Assembly (NCBI RefSeq): GCF_026262505.1
Contig: NC_067207.1
Span: 13,856,082 to 13,920,081 of the forward strand
Length of the DNA stretch: 64,000 nt
DNA from: Trichomonas vaginalis G3
Taxonomy: Eukaryota; Parabasalia; Trichomonadida; Trichomonadidae
Direction: 5' to 3'
Shown: positions 36,942 to 47,824 of the stretch, piece after piece
Numbering within the stretch: position 1 is the first letter of the stretch
Layout of the letters: each line of letters starts with the position of its first letter
Notes under the pieces: model-generated
What the model saw: the letters and a program-made list of their open reading frames with translations, nothing else
Database searches by the model: none
What the model was told of the DNA's origin: nothing
Translations under genes and position numbers: made by a program

Positions 36942-38066
36942 CTACCTGACTTTTCGTTTTAAGAAAGCATTTACTAGGTCTGTTTTGGTCTGTTGTAACT
37001 CTTTTTCTTGACTTTTCACAACAGTTGCTCTAACGGCGTCATAGGCACTTTGAACTGCCTGTCTCGTTGCTGCATCTGTTATTTTCGTCATATTTTGTGC
37101 TACTTCTTTTAACTCTTTGTCGAAACCTTCAGACTTCAGTTTCTTTCCAGATGAGAAGTCGTTCACTTGTTTCACCTTACTATGAAGAGCTTCGAAGGCG
37201 TTCTTAAAGTCAGCATTTGTTAAAGCTTCATTTGAACTGTCTTCATCCGCTTGTATTTTTGTCCTTATTGACCCTATAAGCTGGGCTGCTTTAGCGTTGG
37301 CTTGGGCATCTAACCAGTCATTGTTAGCTTTTATATATTCTGCGCTTTTCATTGCCTTTTGCATGGCTGCGTCGTTATTTTTACTTTCTTGTGCTAAGTT
37401 TTCATACTGTACGGTTTGGTTTTGCAACTGTAAAAGTTTTTCTGCCTTTACAGTTGCTTCAACTTCTTTTTTATACTCATCGCTATCCATATATGTCTTC
37501 AGGGCTTTTTGTTTTATTTCTTCATCTTTCAGTACTTTATATCGAGTAGTATGGTTTTTCAAATTTACAACATCTTGTTCCATTTTTGCTACTTCTGCTG
37601 CTTTTTCTGACACTTTTTTCGCATATTCCTCTGTACTTAGTTCTTTCAGTTGTTCTTCTTTCTTCTTTTTCTCTACGTTTAACTCATTGAGTTTCTTTGT
37701 GTGTCTGTCATATTCTAGTTTCTTTTCGTTTTCACTTATTTGCTTCTGTATGTCTATGTTTGACTTTTTGACATCTGATATTTGATTTTTGAGTGAACTC
37801 AAATTCATTTGACTTTGAGGGTTATAGGCTGTTCCGTCTGCAGCTCCACCATAGCCTGCCATTTTCGCTAAAAGTGCCGCTCTTAAACCTCCACTCTGTG
37901 CACCAACAACTCGGTTTAAAAGCATAGGATTGCTTGACATTTGTTGCAACATAGTGGGGTCATTCAGCATTTGTTGTTGCAACTGTTGTTGTGGTGTTAG
38001 TCTTACTATTGGATGTTTCAATGCTCTCTTCCTCTTACGTATATTCTTACGTAGCTTACGTGGCAT
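36942..38066 (-). CDS. 374-residue coiled-coil protein (Polinton A)
   Basis: The N-terminus MPRKLRKNIRKRKRALKHPI is extremely basic, as in DNA-condensing or core proteins. A Gln/Met/Asn-rich stretch follows (TPQQQLQQQMLNDP). From residue 95 to about 290 the sequence is a long Lys/Glu coiled coil. It is the right-most gene, starting about 90 bp inside the terminus, with leader TTTTTAACTTCACTTAAAATG. Function is unknown; a nucleoprotein core role is inferred. It looks whole. Confidence 0.65.
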   Translation of the reverse strand: MPRKLRKNIRKRKRALKHPIVRLTPQQQLQQQMLNDPTMLQQMSSNPMLLNRVVGAQSGGLRAALLAKMAGYGGAADGTAYNPQSQMNLSSLKNQISDVKKSNIDIQKQISENEKKLEYDRHTKKLNELNVEKKKKEEQLKELSTEEYAKKVSEKAAEVAKMEQDVVNLKNHTTRYKVLKDEEIKQKALKTYMDSDEYKKEVEATVKAEKLLQLQNQTVQYENLAQESKNNDAAMQKAMKSAEYIKANNDWLDAQANAKAAQLIGSIRTKIQADEDSSNEALTNADFKNAFEALHSKVKQVNDFSSGKKLKSEGFDKELKEVAQNMTKITDAATRQAVQSAYDAVRATVVKSQEKELQQTKTDLVNAFLKRKVR

Positions 38067-38107
38067 TTTAAGTGAAGTTAAAAAGCGGTTTTATACTAAA
38101 CATCTTC

Positions 38108-38155
38108 GGGGCTAGAGGGCACGAAGTGCCTGGAAGCCCCAATACCTTTTTTTTT
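38108..38155. repeat. Right terminus of Polinton A
   Basis: Read inward from the end: nine A residues, GGTATT, then a hairpin with outer stem GGGGCT/AGCCCC and inner stem GGCAC/GTGCC (38108-38140), then GAAGATGTTTAGTAT. It is the inverted partner of the left terminus. TACTT (38156-38160) is the second target duplication. Confidence 0.85.
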
Positions 38156-39932
38156 TACTTATCTTCTACATATATAATCTTCATTAGATATATACATGAT
38201 AAATAAAATTCATAAAACATTAAAAATCAAAAAATTAGATGAACCTTGGCAATTAAACTTTATTAAATAATAGTTGTTTATAAATTATATTATATTATCA
38301 TTTAATATTATTTTGATAATGAAGATTTTATTTTGCAATAATATAAACGAAATTTTTTACCTTATGAACTTTTGATGGAAATATGCAAATTTAAAATAAT
38401 AAAGAAAGCCGCGAGCGAAGCGATCGGCTTAGGTCTAAGATTTTGATTCAAATCTTTGCTTATATTCCTTAAATTCTTTATGAAACTCGCAACAGTTCCA
38501 TAAAAAATTTTAAATTCTAAACTGTCGAAATTACCGATCGGTAATCACACCCTTCATGGGTGTGTCACTTTTTACAGGCGTGTCACTTTTAGCTAAAATT
38601 ACCCCTACTCCACACAGACACCGTGGTTTTTTGAGCCGGGAAATAAATAGCGCAGACAGTTTCTACATATAGAGACATGCTTATACTTAGAGTTTGACGG
38701 GAATCTAAAGTGATTTTTTTCTGCATCGCGAAATCTAATGCAATCTCAAAATCATGAAGAAACTGCGAATCGGAGCGCAGTTTTTTAATATGTTAATATA
38801 TAAAGATACCCCTACTACTGCAAATGCTTCAAATGAAAATCTAAGAAATCAGATTAATTTGATCACATTAGTATAGTATTGGTCAAACCAAAAACTCATA
38901 TGTTGATATATAGCCTATAGATATTCATATTATCTACTTTTCATTGAATTACATAAGATTTAATAATCTCATAAATATTCTTTTTAATTTTCCGAATTCC
39001 GTGTGCATTTAGATTGCCTATACCTGTATATAATAATTCTAGAATGGTTTGGTTAGATATTAAGTTTTTTAGATTAATATTTTAACATTTTGATAAAACA
39101 AGCAATTGTTCCATTTTGGAATCGCCATTGAACTCTGGTTTGACTAACATGATGTTGTATGATCAAATAAATTCTAACTTCATGAGATAAATTTTGAAAT
39201 TAGAAAATGCGATATCTGACTCAAATATTTATCTGAACACATTTAACATTCAATGATAAACTAAAGTACTATACAGCAGATTCGATTTGGCTTATATTTT
39301 ATATAATCAACAAATAATCCTATAAAATTGTGCTATTCACGTTGCTCAAAGATGTATTGAACATTCCCTACTTGTGTATTGATAAAATTAGATATAGATT
39401 CTAATGTAAATCGATATTTTGAAAATTCATATATATTTTGTCTTGGTTTGGCATTTGATCGTGTTGAAACCGGAATTGCAATATATATCATCTAAATATA
39501 TAACTATCAAAATATGAGCTATAGATTTTTAAATTATTCTCCTGAATATGAGTGACTAACATAATTATATTGAATTGAGTAGTAAGAATCATAAATATTA
39601 GAATCTGACGATAATTTATTATAACTTTATATAGGAACAAGATTATAAATGATGATGAAAATAAAGATTAAATTTAAATCTGAAAATTTGAAAACATTAA
39701 GTGTATATGATAGCATTACAAAATTAAATTTTATGTGGAAGAGGAAATAGAGGAATTAGAAGTATTATGAGAAAATAATAAGATATAAAAACAAGATTCT
39801 ATTAAATGAGTTAATTTATAGAAAGGAATAACAGTGTGAATGTAGTAAATGAATGTTTTCATGATGTATTATTGAAATCTTAAGTTTTGTTAAGAAGATA
39901 ATAAGGGAATCAAATTTTGTATTAGGAAGTTT
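38156..39932. other. Gene-poor flank right of Polinton A
   Basis: AT-rich. Small palindromes are present: ATTACCGATCGGTAAT near 38532 followed by CACACCC/GGGTGTG, and AAACTGCG/CGCAGTTT near 38768. GTCACTTTTAGCTAAAATT near 38580 is the inverse of a sequence near 6212. No gene is seen. Confidence 0.6.
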
Positions 39933-40457
39933 GACCGACAAGAGTGTATTGTGCACTCTTGTCGGTCTGCATGTCTCATTCCGGGAGACATTGTCACTGC
40001 ATGTCTCCCAGAATGAGACAATCTTCCGCATTCATAACTTGAATGCGGAAGTTTGACCGACAAGAGTGCACAATACACTCTTGTCGATCTAAATGTATCT
40101 TACAATCAAAGACACTTTCATACAATCTTTTCGAAGTTAAAAAAAAATTTAATTATTTCTTTCTTTTGTTTATTAAATCGCCTTACTCACGTACTAATCT
40201 CTTTTAGAGACTCTATCGAGCTATCCCCACATATAAACCTGTGACAATAATACATATTTACTCTCTTCATATTCTGATCTCATGACACATTATCGCAAAA
40301 ACTATAATTATACAACACATCTCATAAAGTCTCATTTTAGCCCTATCTAAGCGTTCAAAACCTATTTTCCACACGTAATCTGATTCTTCTGGCTCCGCTG
40401 ATTCGATTTCTGCTGTCAGATCGTGAAAATATGCATCACATAAAGAGATAAACACAA
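39933..40457 (+). repeat. Large inverted repeat, left arm
   Basis: About 525 bp that recur inverted at 41372-41895 with few differences. The outer end (39933-40089) is an array of hairpins: H1 GACCGACAAGAGTG/CACTCTTGTCGGTC, H2 TGTCTCATTC..GAATGAGACA, H3 CTTCCGCATTCA/TGAATGCGGAAG, H1. The open 62-residue frame within each arm (EPEESDYVWKIGFERLDR) is present in both copies but I do not recognise it. Confidence 0.88.
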
Positions 40458-40626
40458 CTCAAAATTATTGCTTTTTTTTTCAAATTGTCTATTCATCCAT
40501 CTTTACATATTTATTATCTCCTCCGTTTCCCTCACAAATTCTTTTAATTTTCTGAATAATACGTATAATAAAATCAATATCTCAAAAACTAAAACACAAA
40601 TTAATGTTGGAAAATGACAGATAAAT

Positions 40627-41244
40627 AAACATTCATCAAAAGTGACAGCTCTCAATTTTTTGACATTTGTAAATTCTAAATTGAAATAAAAAATGAAATA
40701 ATACTAAGCATAATACAATATTCTAGATTTAATTATAATTAGGAAAAGTTAGTTTTGAGAGTACTTTTCATAGGCATATAGAATGAAATCTTCTGAAAAG
40801 AATTCACATAAACTCATATTATTTTCTAATATATAACTATAAAAATTTATGATCTAAATCAAATTCAATGATCTTAAAAGCGAAGGATAACCTCAAAATT
40901 TACGAATATAATGAGTGGGAATATTTCATATGGTTTTATGATAGATAAGCATTATATTCCCACTCATTATATTCGTAAATTTTGAGGTTTATCCTTCGCT
41001 TTTAAGATCATTGAATTTGATTTTTATATAAAATAGTTATATATTAGAAAATAATATGAGTTTATGTGATATTATTTTTCAGAAGATTTTGTGTTCTTCT
41101 TCAAAATTTTATTTTTTTATTAAAAAGAATCTTTACAAAATATACATTTACTTAAATTAATATTTAAAAACGTGCTCTATCAAAAGTTCCAAAAATTCAA
41201 TATTTTAGCTTTTCTGAGGTGTCACTTTTGATGAATTTCTGTTT
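40627..41244. mobile_element. Foldback element, copy 2 (0.6 kb)
   Basis: The ends read ACATTCATCAAAAGTGACAG and the inverse CTGAGGTGTCACTTTTGATG. It is a shortened relative of the element at 7653-8886, inserted in the opposite orientation and lacking its central part. The body again folds on itself around 40930-40950. It lies in the spacer between the two arms of the large inverted repeat. No coding capacity. Confidence 0.85.
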
Positions 41245-41371
41245 ACAACAGATATAATCTGAACTTTTGAATTCATACATTTTTGGAAAAAATTGAATTT
41301 TCAAAAAAAGAGCTTATTTAGGTATGAACCTGAAGAGAAATTTTAAGGAAAATATTAAGTTGTGCAATTTG

Positions 41372-41895
41372 CATTTATCTCTTTATGTGATGCATATTTT
41401 CACGATCTGACAGCAGAAATCGAATCAGCGGAGCCAGAAGAATCAGATTACGTGTGGAAAATAGGTTTTGAACGTTTAGATAGGGCTAAAATGAGACTTT
41501 ATGAGATGTGTTGTATAATTATAGTTTTTGCGATAATGTGTCATGAGATCAGAATATGAAGAGAGTAAATATGTATTATTGTCACAGGTTTATATGTGGG
41601 GATAGCTCGATAGAGTCTCTAAAAGAGATTAGTACGTGAGTAAGGCGATTTAATAAACAAAAGAAAGAAATAATTAATTTTTTTTTTTAACTTCGAAAAG
41701 ATTGTATGAAAGTGTCTTTGATTGTAAGATACATTTAGATCGACAAGAGTGTATTGTGTACTCTTGTCGGTCAAACTTCCGCATTCAAGTTATGAATGCG
41801 GAAGATTGTCTCATTCTGGGAGACATGCAGTGACAATGTCTCCCAGAATGAGACATTGTGACCGACAGGAGTGCACAATACACTCTTTGTCGGTC
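41372..41895 (-). repeat. Large inverted repeat, right arm
   Basis: Reverse complement of 39933-40457. Together with the left arm it would form a 0.5-kb foldback with a 0.9-kb loop. The layout resembles foldback transposons, whose long arms end in short tandem units. Confidence 0.88.
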
Positions 41896-42048
41896 AAAGT
41901 TTTGCAATCACATTCTGATTGCAGAAGATTGTCTCATTCTGGGAGACATGCAGTGACAATGTCTCCCGGAATGAGACATGCAGACCGACAAGAGTGCACA
42001 ATACACTCTTGTCGGTCGAAGTTTTGCAATCGCGTTGTGATTGCAAAA
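41738..42048. repeat. Tandem array of three-hairpin units (122 bp period)
   Basis: The order is H1 (41738-41772), H3 (41776-41804), H2 (41807-41855), H1 (41860-41895), H4 (41900-41926), H2 (41930-41978), H1 (41983-42017), H5 (42022-42048). H3, H4 and H5 are versions of one stem: GCATTCA/TGAATGC, GCAATCA/TGATTGC, GCAATC/GATTGC. Changes on one side are matched on the other. The H1-to-H1 distance is 122-123 bp. Confidence 0.9.
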
Positions 42049-42556
42049 GATTGTGCTATTCCTGCATATTTTCTACGAGCCTGCTTCATAAAATTGAATC
42101 CTTCTATCCAAATTAAATGCGATTTCGCTAATCTTTCATCTAAAATCACTAATCAGAAGCATATTGCAAGTTAACTTGAACCGGCATGTTCCTCCTATCC
42201 TGTCTTTCAGTTCTTTCTGTCAGCCATGGTTCACAAGGAGGAGAGCTTTGCGCACAATCAAACAGAAGATTGCGGCAGAGGAACCGGGAAGAGAGCAGCT
42301 TGAAGCGGTAAGCTGTTTTCAAGTCTTTAGTTAACAAACTTTAACAAAAGACATCTAAAAAATTTGAAATAATTGCAAAATAATGCCGTCAGGTAATGCG
42401 CACCTAAGGGAAGTGTTTTGCTGGAGTTGGGGGTATCTTGGTGAGTACTCAGGAGGCCAAGAAGGGAACCACAACCGACATTTTGCTGACGCATTGTGTA
42501 AGCAACCATTCTGATAACCGCTCAAACCGTCGGGACAAAATAATTTATGAATTTAT
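42049..42556. other. Intergenic stretch of mixed composition
   Basis: Less AT-rich than its surroundings at 42180-42310 and 42380-42530 (for example AGGAGGAGAGCTTTGCGCAC). Short open frames exist on both strands, but none has recognisable protein character. It may be a decayed element or gene. Confidence 0.4.
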
Positions 42557-42935
42557 AAGTCATCTTTCTAATACATATTTTTGGAAGGGCGTAAGATACG
42601 CCAACTTAAATATATTATTAAATATGAGAAAATCGCTCAACAAAAAAACAATTCTTTCAAAAAGTTTAAAATTTATCTTTCTAATACATATTTTTGGAAG
42701 GGCGTAAGATATGCCAACTTAAATATATTATTAAATATGAGAAAATCGCTCAACAAAAAAACAATTCTTTCAAAAAGTTTAAAATTTATCTTTCTAATAC
42801 ATATTTTTGGAAGGGCGTAAGATACGCCAACTTAAATATATTATTAAATATGAGAAAATCGCTCAACAAAAAAACAATTCTTTCAAAAAGTTTGACATTG
42901 ATCTTTCTAATACATATCCTATGGAAGGAGTTTAC
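42557..42935. repeat. 113-bp tandem array, about 3.3 copies
   Basis: Units contain ATCTTTCTAATACATATTTT, TGGAAGGGCGTAAGATACGC and AATCGCTCAACAAAAAAAC. Three nearly identical full units are followed by a diverging partial one. The overlapping open frames are offset by 113 bp and are not genes. Confidence 0.88.
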
Positions 42936-43867
42936 ATTCACAAAATAAAAACCAGTTCAAAATCTTATTACTCCTTGAATTAAAATCATTTAATTTCAAA
43001 TCCATTCCAAATCCTTAAATCTGTATTAAAATCATTTTGCCAACAACCAACACAATACAAATTACATTTCCATATATCTTCTTGTCCATTTTAATTTTTT
43101 ATCTCATTTTATTTAATTTTATTTAAAGCATATAGACATCGAGATCCTTTACACATAGTTATATAAAAGTCAAATACATAATAAATTCTTAATTCTAGAG
43201 ATATCTCAAAATCTCAATTTTTTAATTTAAAATACCTTTCATTTTTCACAGTACTATCACAACAAACAAGCCATTTACTAATTAAAACATATAAGAAAAA
43301 TATCAAATTACAAAACAACTTTCAATATCATTCGCATCGAATTCTATTTTTTCATAACTATCAACTACATGTTATTATATAATATATGTTGGCGCATATT
43401 CCACTCTATACAAGTGTCAGACACACTCACACAAAGCTGTGAGATTCATACCTCTATCAGTAGGACTTCTCAAATCAAGAACACATATGTTTCACTATCG
43501 CACATCTGTGTAGGATCTAATTAATCCTTTGGACTGGTACTTCAAAATTTGATAATTTGATAATTTCATGTGATATCATCATTTGCCTTTAAAACAACTG
43601 TGCGTTAAACTAGACACGTTTCTCTATCATAATGCAAAATATCAAAGTTTGGGAGACTCCCAAAGTGTCTGAAACTGATCATAAGGGTGAAAAACCGTTT
43701 TCCAGAAGTTGGGAACGTAGGGTACTGTCAAAATTGCAAACATGGAGTTGTTGAATAAAAACATTCAAATAATTTTAACAAAGAAGCTCATATAATTATT
43801 ATCAAGAGTTTAATTAAGATATTTCATTTAAAAATCTTATGCATTAAGGCAATACCTACAAAGTGGC
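42936..43867. other. AT-rich intergenic stretch
   Basis: No gene is seen. The perfect 17-bp palindrome TTTGGGAGACTCCCAAA lies near 43647. Confidence 0.55.
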
Positions 43868-44205
43868 TCTAAGAATGAATCAAAAGCGTAAAATCTTCTT
43901 TTGGCAATAGAACATGCTTCGTTATCGATGTAGATACTGTCTCCATGACCTGATAAAAAAAAATTATAGAATTCACATGAGTTATGGAGGAGTTTAGAAT
44001 CAGATGTAGCACTAAAAATTATTACTTTATCTCACTCATCTGAAAATAGACAATTTTCTAAATAGTGTTTCAAAATATTTTCAATCTTGCAATTTTGGCA
44101 TTAAATATTCTGACCTTTGAAAGGATCACCGTAGTACTCTTTCCAAGCATCATCTTCTGATGAAAACTTCTTGAGATTTGAGGAGAGTTGAGACTGAGAA
44201 AAAAA
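43868..44205 (-). pseudogene. Unrecognised coding relic, minus strand
   Basis: Two patches of protein-like text in different frames: QSQLSSNLKKFSSEDDAWKE then YYGDPFKG (from about 44205 leftward), and LSGHGDSIYIDNEACSIAKR then RFYAFDSF (near 43960-43880). Stops separate them. GHGD could hint at a caspase-like peptidase fold, but I am not confident. Confidence 0.3.
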
Positions 44206-44222
44206 AATGTCAAATTTTCGTT

Positions 44223-45119
44223 ATGAATTTTCGAAAATTAATTGTCCCATCTCTAGGTACTATTCAATTTATTATAGAAGTCTCTCTATACAAATATATA
44301 ATGCATGATATATTCTTGACCTCAGAAAGTTTTGGGGCCTTCGTTCTCTGCATTTTCCAAATTTATTCAACATTAATTGGATATGTATATTATTTGATGG
44401 CTGCATATATGGATCCAGGATACTTAACTCCAGAGTTTGTTGCAGAAATGAGAGGAGATCCTACTTATACTGAAGAATTAGATGATTATGGAAATAAAAC
44501 TTTTTGTAAAAAATGCAATTTGAATAGGCCACTCAGATGTCATCATTGTAGTGTCTGCAATAAATGCGTTCTCGTTTATGATCATCATTGTAATATTATT
44601 AATAATTGCATTGGTCACAGAAATTACAAATGTTTCTTTTCATTCTTAGTAATATGGCTTTTTAATGCAGTTTTATCTTTATCTTTAATTGGATATCAGC
44701 TTTTTACTGTTAAAAATTCCGGAAAATTGATATTGGCATTCATAGGATTCATTGCATTCTATCTTATTACTGGATTTTTCATTTTAATGCAATTAATTGG
44801 TCAAATACCTCTTTTATTGAATAATACAACGCATGTTGAAGTTATGCAAAATATTAAACTTTAAAAGATATATAACAAGCATCATATGATATTTTATAAT
44901 CGTTTCTATGCAGGAAATCTCGCTGAAAACATTGCCTGCAGATTTGGATCAAATATTATTTTGTGGTTCCTTCCAACACCAAATTTTGATACAGGGTATT
45001 TGTTCAAGCAGAACCCTGATTACTATCCTGCCTATTTAATAGCGCAACAAGATGATCATGAATTTTATGATGATCCAAATGCTCCTTTCAACAGAAATTT
45101 CAATAGATTTAACGAATAG
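44223..45119 (+). pseudogene. DHHC palmitoyltransferase with in-frame stop
   Basis: Start chosen at MNFRKLIVPSLGTIQF (44223). Two membrane segments come first. CKKCNLNRPLRCHHCSVCNK and CVLVYDHHCNIINNCIGHRN then form the Cys-rich DHHC catalytic domain, followed by two more membrane segments. An in-frame TAA at 44862-44864 follows MQNIKL. The same frame continues KIYNKHHMIFYNRFYAGNLA and NIACRFGSN to a TAG at 45117-45119. The family S-acylates proteins at Golgi or plasma membranes. The catalytic part precedes the stop, so a shortened enzyme cannot be ruled out. Confidence 0.82.
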
Positions 45120-46127
45120 AGTATATTTACTTTCTATCCATCAGATGATTTGATTTGAATTTTATGAAAATTTCAAAAATTGAATCACAAAAATATAATT
45201 TGTATGTAATATTACCTAAACATAGATAAATATTTCTTGACATAAATATATTTTTAATAAAGAACATATATTTTACATAGAAGCAATCAAAACCAGAAAA
45301 ATTTTTACAATTGATGATATTATAGTTTGATTTACATCTCTATATTACTGGAGCAAAACCACCGAAGAAAAGCACTGAAATTCCTCGTCTTCCGGTCTTT
45401 CCATTAAAAAAACTGCTAATTCCAAGATAATGATGAGAAATAACAAGAAAACTTCTGAAAATGAAGATACTGACATAACTTTCGATGAATAAGTAAATAT
45501 TTCATTTATTTATTTATTTATTACAACGATAATTTACTGATATTCAATGACAATATCTTTTAAAAAAAAGTAAGTAATATTATAATTTCATAGGTTTTTT
45601 AAAAAATATAAGACAAATATCAAAAGAATTCTCTTCAATAAGTAAAAGCAACTTCGAATCTTTCTTGGTATTATAGGAGACAACTTTTGAATTGCTTTGC
45701 CAAGCATTGACTTTGATCATCGATATTTGGTATTTGTACAAAGTTTGATTTTAATCATATATTTTCTCGAAATACAAATTGAGCATTATTTTTCCAAAAT
45801 TTTAGTCAAATTGTTCAGGAATTATCATTTGAAATATGGTCCATATTGTGAAGGATACATGTCAAACTTATATGGTGTAAAGCGAATAATATTATAAATG
45901 ATTTCTTGATATGAACAGATCGGAGGAAAGTATTATTCACGCATTAAATTTAAAAAACGTTGGCCTTCAGTTTCTATCAAGAATTTAAATCCCGATCAAA
46001 ATAAATGTATATACTGAAAAATATCCCAAAAACAGAATAACTAGCTTAGAAGTACTGAAATTTTTATCCTCGAAATCTTTCAACTAATCCTTTAGTCTTT
46101 CTTTTCAAAACCGGAAATAACAAAGAT
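45120..46127. other. Intergenic stretch with minor coding traces
   Basis: AT-rich. A 66-residue frame at 45697-45897 and the text KPPKKSTEIPRLPVFPLKKL near 45350 look like short remnants. No family is recognised. Confidence 0.45.
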
Positions 46128-46542
46128 TTAAACTCGATTTACAAAATGATCAAAACAGAATTGATTGATTCAAAGAGATGTCTCCAAAAAATTGTTATCA
46201 AGGATATTTTAAATGTTATTATGTATAACAATCGTTATACAAAGTAATACTTGAAATAAATGATATTATCAAATGTTTTGTTTATTCAGCACTGTTTGGT
46301 ATTCGATCTCATTGTAGATATTTCCTTGCAATTGATTAAAATGTAAATGAAAAATTCGTAATGAAGAAACAGCCCTTCGTTATGCAGCAGAAAGCAATAC
46401 CAAAGATACTGTTCAACTTCTTATTTCACTTGGTATAAAAATCAATGAAAATGAAAAATATGGAGAAACCGCTTTTGATTATGCAGATCATAAAAATCAT
46501 GAAGAAATTATTGAAATTCTTATTTCAGATTCTGCAATTTCC
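46128..46542 (+). pseudogene. Ankyrin/DUF3447 relic, copy 1
   Basis: DLNSIYKMIKTELIDSKRCL and IKDILNVIMYNNRYTK are the end of the DUF3447 N-terminal region. After stops, TALRYAAESNTKDTVQLLIS and ETAFDYADHKNHEEIIEILI are ankyrin repeats. The middle of the gene is missing. It is an almost exact duplicate of 48627-49041, including the same defects. Confidence 0.82.
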
Positions 46543-46545
46543 GGT

Positions 46546-46984
46546 TAATAGTTATCTGACTCGAAATCCATTTTTGATCCCGATCGGTCGTAATTTAAAT
46601 TTTCTTCGACCGTTGTCCCCGATGGTTCCATTAAAATTCGACGATAAAATTTTGAATAGACGCGAAACCTAGGAAAAGGAGTTTGCTTTAGACGAAAAAT
46701 GCGGAATAATTCTCTGGAATTTTAAGTTTTTTTTTAAATTGTATGCAGCATAATATCTCTATTTTAAAGGTTAATGGTACATTTTCAAATCCATTCAAAA
46801 TTTGAATGCAGGGATGAGAATTAGAGCTTATTGGTTAATGGAATCCAAATATCTTAAAGGCAGTATATAAATATTATGTAAAATCAGAATCTACAATTAG
46901 ATATTGGTCTTGCCATATAAATTCTGAAATTGAACGATAGTCATCGCTTGGCCAGACCGTGGACCCTTAAGGTTGGGAGGATGA
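46546..46984. other. Intergenic stretch
   Basis: No gene is seen. A locally richer segment with CCCGATCGGTCGTAATTTAA near 46580 and CGACCGTTGTCCCCGATGG near 46608 forms weak dyads. Confidence 0.4.
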
Positions 46985-47821
46985 TTGGTAGCCGACGTAC
47001 ATATAACTTCGATATTAGACTCATCATTCATTAACATTTCTGCTCCAGGTAATGGAGGTGCTCTAGCACTTGAAAACACCCAAACTAAAATCTTTTGTTG
47101 CTTATTTTTTCAATGTCAGGCCCATGCAAATGGCGGAGCGATGATAATTAAAAATTCCTTGAGCAATATCTCAAATATAAAATTTGATTCATGTTTCGTT
47201 CGAGAAAACTATAATGCACAATATGGTAATTGCTTTTATATAATCGATAGCATAAGCGATGTAAAAATGAGCTCAGTGTACAAATGTGGGCCTGATATTG
47301 AAAAATGTGGTGATTCTCCTTGTGTTTTCATTAATAAATATGTCGATTTAAAATATTTGAATGCAACAAACAATTTTGATATTTGTGGCTCTGGGAGTAT
47401 AGGTGTTTTCAGCGTAATATCTGGATCTTCGATATCATATATTCATTATGAAGGCATGCTTACTTCTAATAATTATGCTGAATTATGGAATACTGTTGGT
47501 ACTTTTTCCAAAAGTAATTTTATAAATAAAACTCGGAGTGAGATGTTTTATGTAACTCCTTCTTCTGCAATTTTAACATTTGAAAATTGTATTTTCTTTT
47601 ATTCGGCTCCCACATTACTTCAAGGTGGAGGTAAAATTATATTCACTAATTGCCAAAGTGATAGCTCATATAATGGCTATAGCCTTACACCTATTTTGGA
47701 CATTAAAAAATTCCTTTTCATAGTTTCAGAGTGCAAATGGCATGATTGCCCATCAAATATTAATTATTTACAATGTCTGAATCAAAATTACATATATTTC
47801 TATTTACTAATATTCATTTAA
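46985..47821 (+). pseudogene. Pmp-like beta-helix surface protein fragment
   Basis: About 278 residues with the Pmp signatures GNGGALALENTQTKIF and ANGGAMIIKN (GGA[ILV] motifs) and repeated F-x-x-C/N rungs (FDSCFVRENYNAQYGNC). This right-handed beta-helix pattern is that of the trichomonad family related to chlamydial polymorphic membrane proteins. No ATG, signal peptide or C-terminal membrane anchor is present, so both ends appear lost. Intact relatives are large surface proteins. Confidence 0.65.
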
Positions 47822-47824
47822 TCT

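Larger units (their letters stand above)
10821..38155. mobile_element. Maverick/Polinton element A, complete length (27.3 kb)
   Basis: Bounded by TACTT duplications. Both ends carry an A/T tract, GGYATT and a G-rich hairpin, then GAAGATGTTTAGTAT. Recognisable parts are a DNA adenine methyltransferase, retroviral-type integrase, protein-primed PolB, FtsK/HerA-like packaging ATPase, SF3/D5-like helicase and capsid-type proteins, with HNH and KilA-N genes as cargo. The genes form two converging arms. It is a young fossil, highly similar to element B: many parts look whole, but several right-arm genes are broken (roughly ten breaks overall) and a mariner sits in one gene. I found no confident adenain-type protease. 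Confidence 0.9.

Noticed and set aside
10821-38155. Adenain-type cysteine protease expected in a Polinton
   Set aside because: I looked for a His...Asp...Cys pattern on the right arm and found nothing I could defend. Not reported.
6212-38600. Shared AAAAGTGACA text at foldback ends, near 6220, near 38580 and upstream of the methyltransferases as a common element terminus
   Set aside because: The shared core is too short, and surrounding sequences do not align, so a common origin is not supported.
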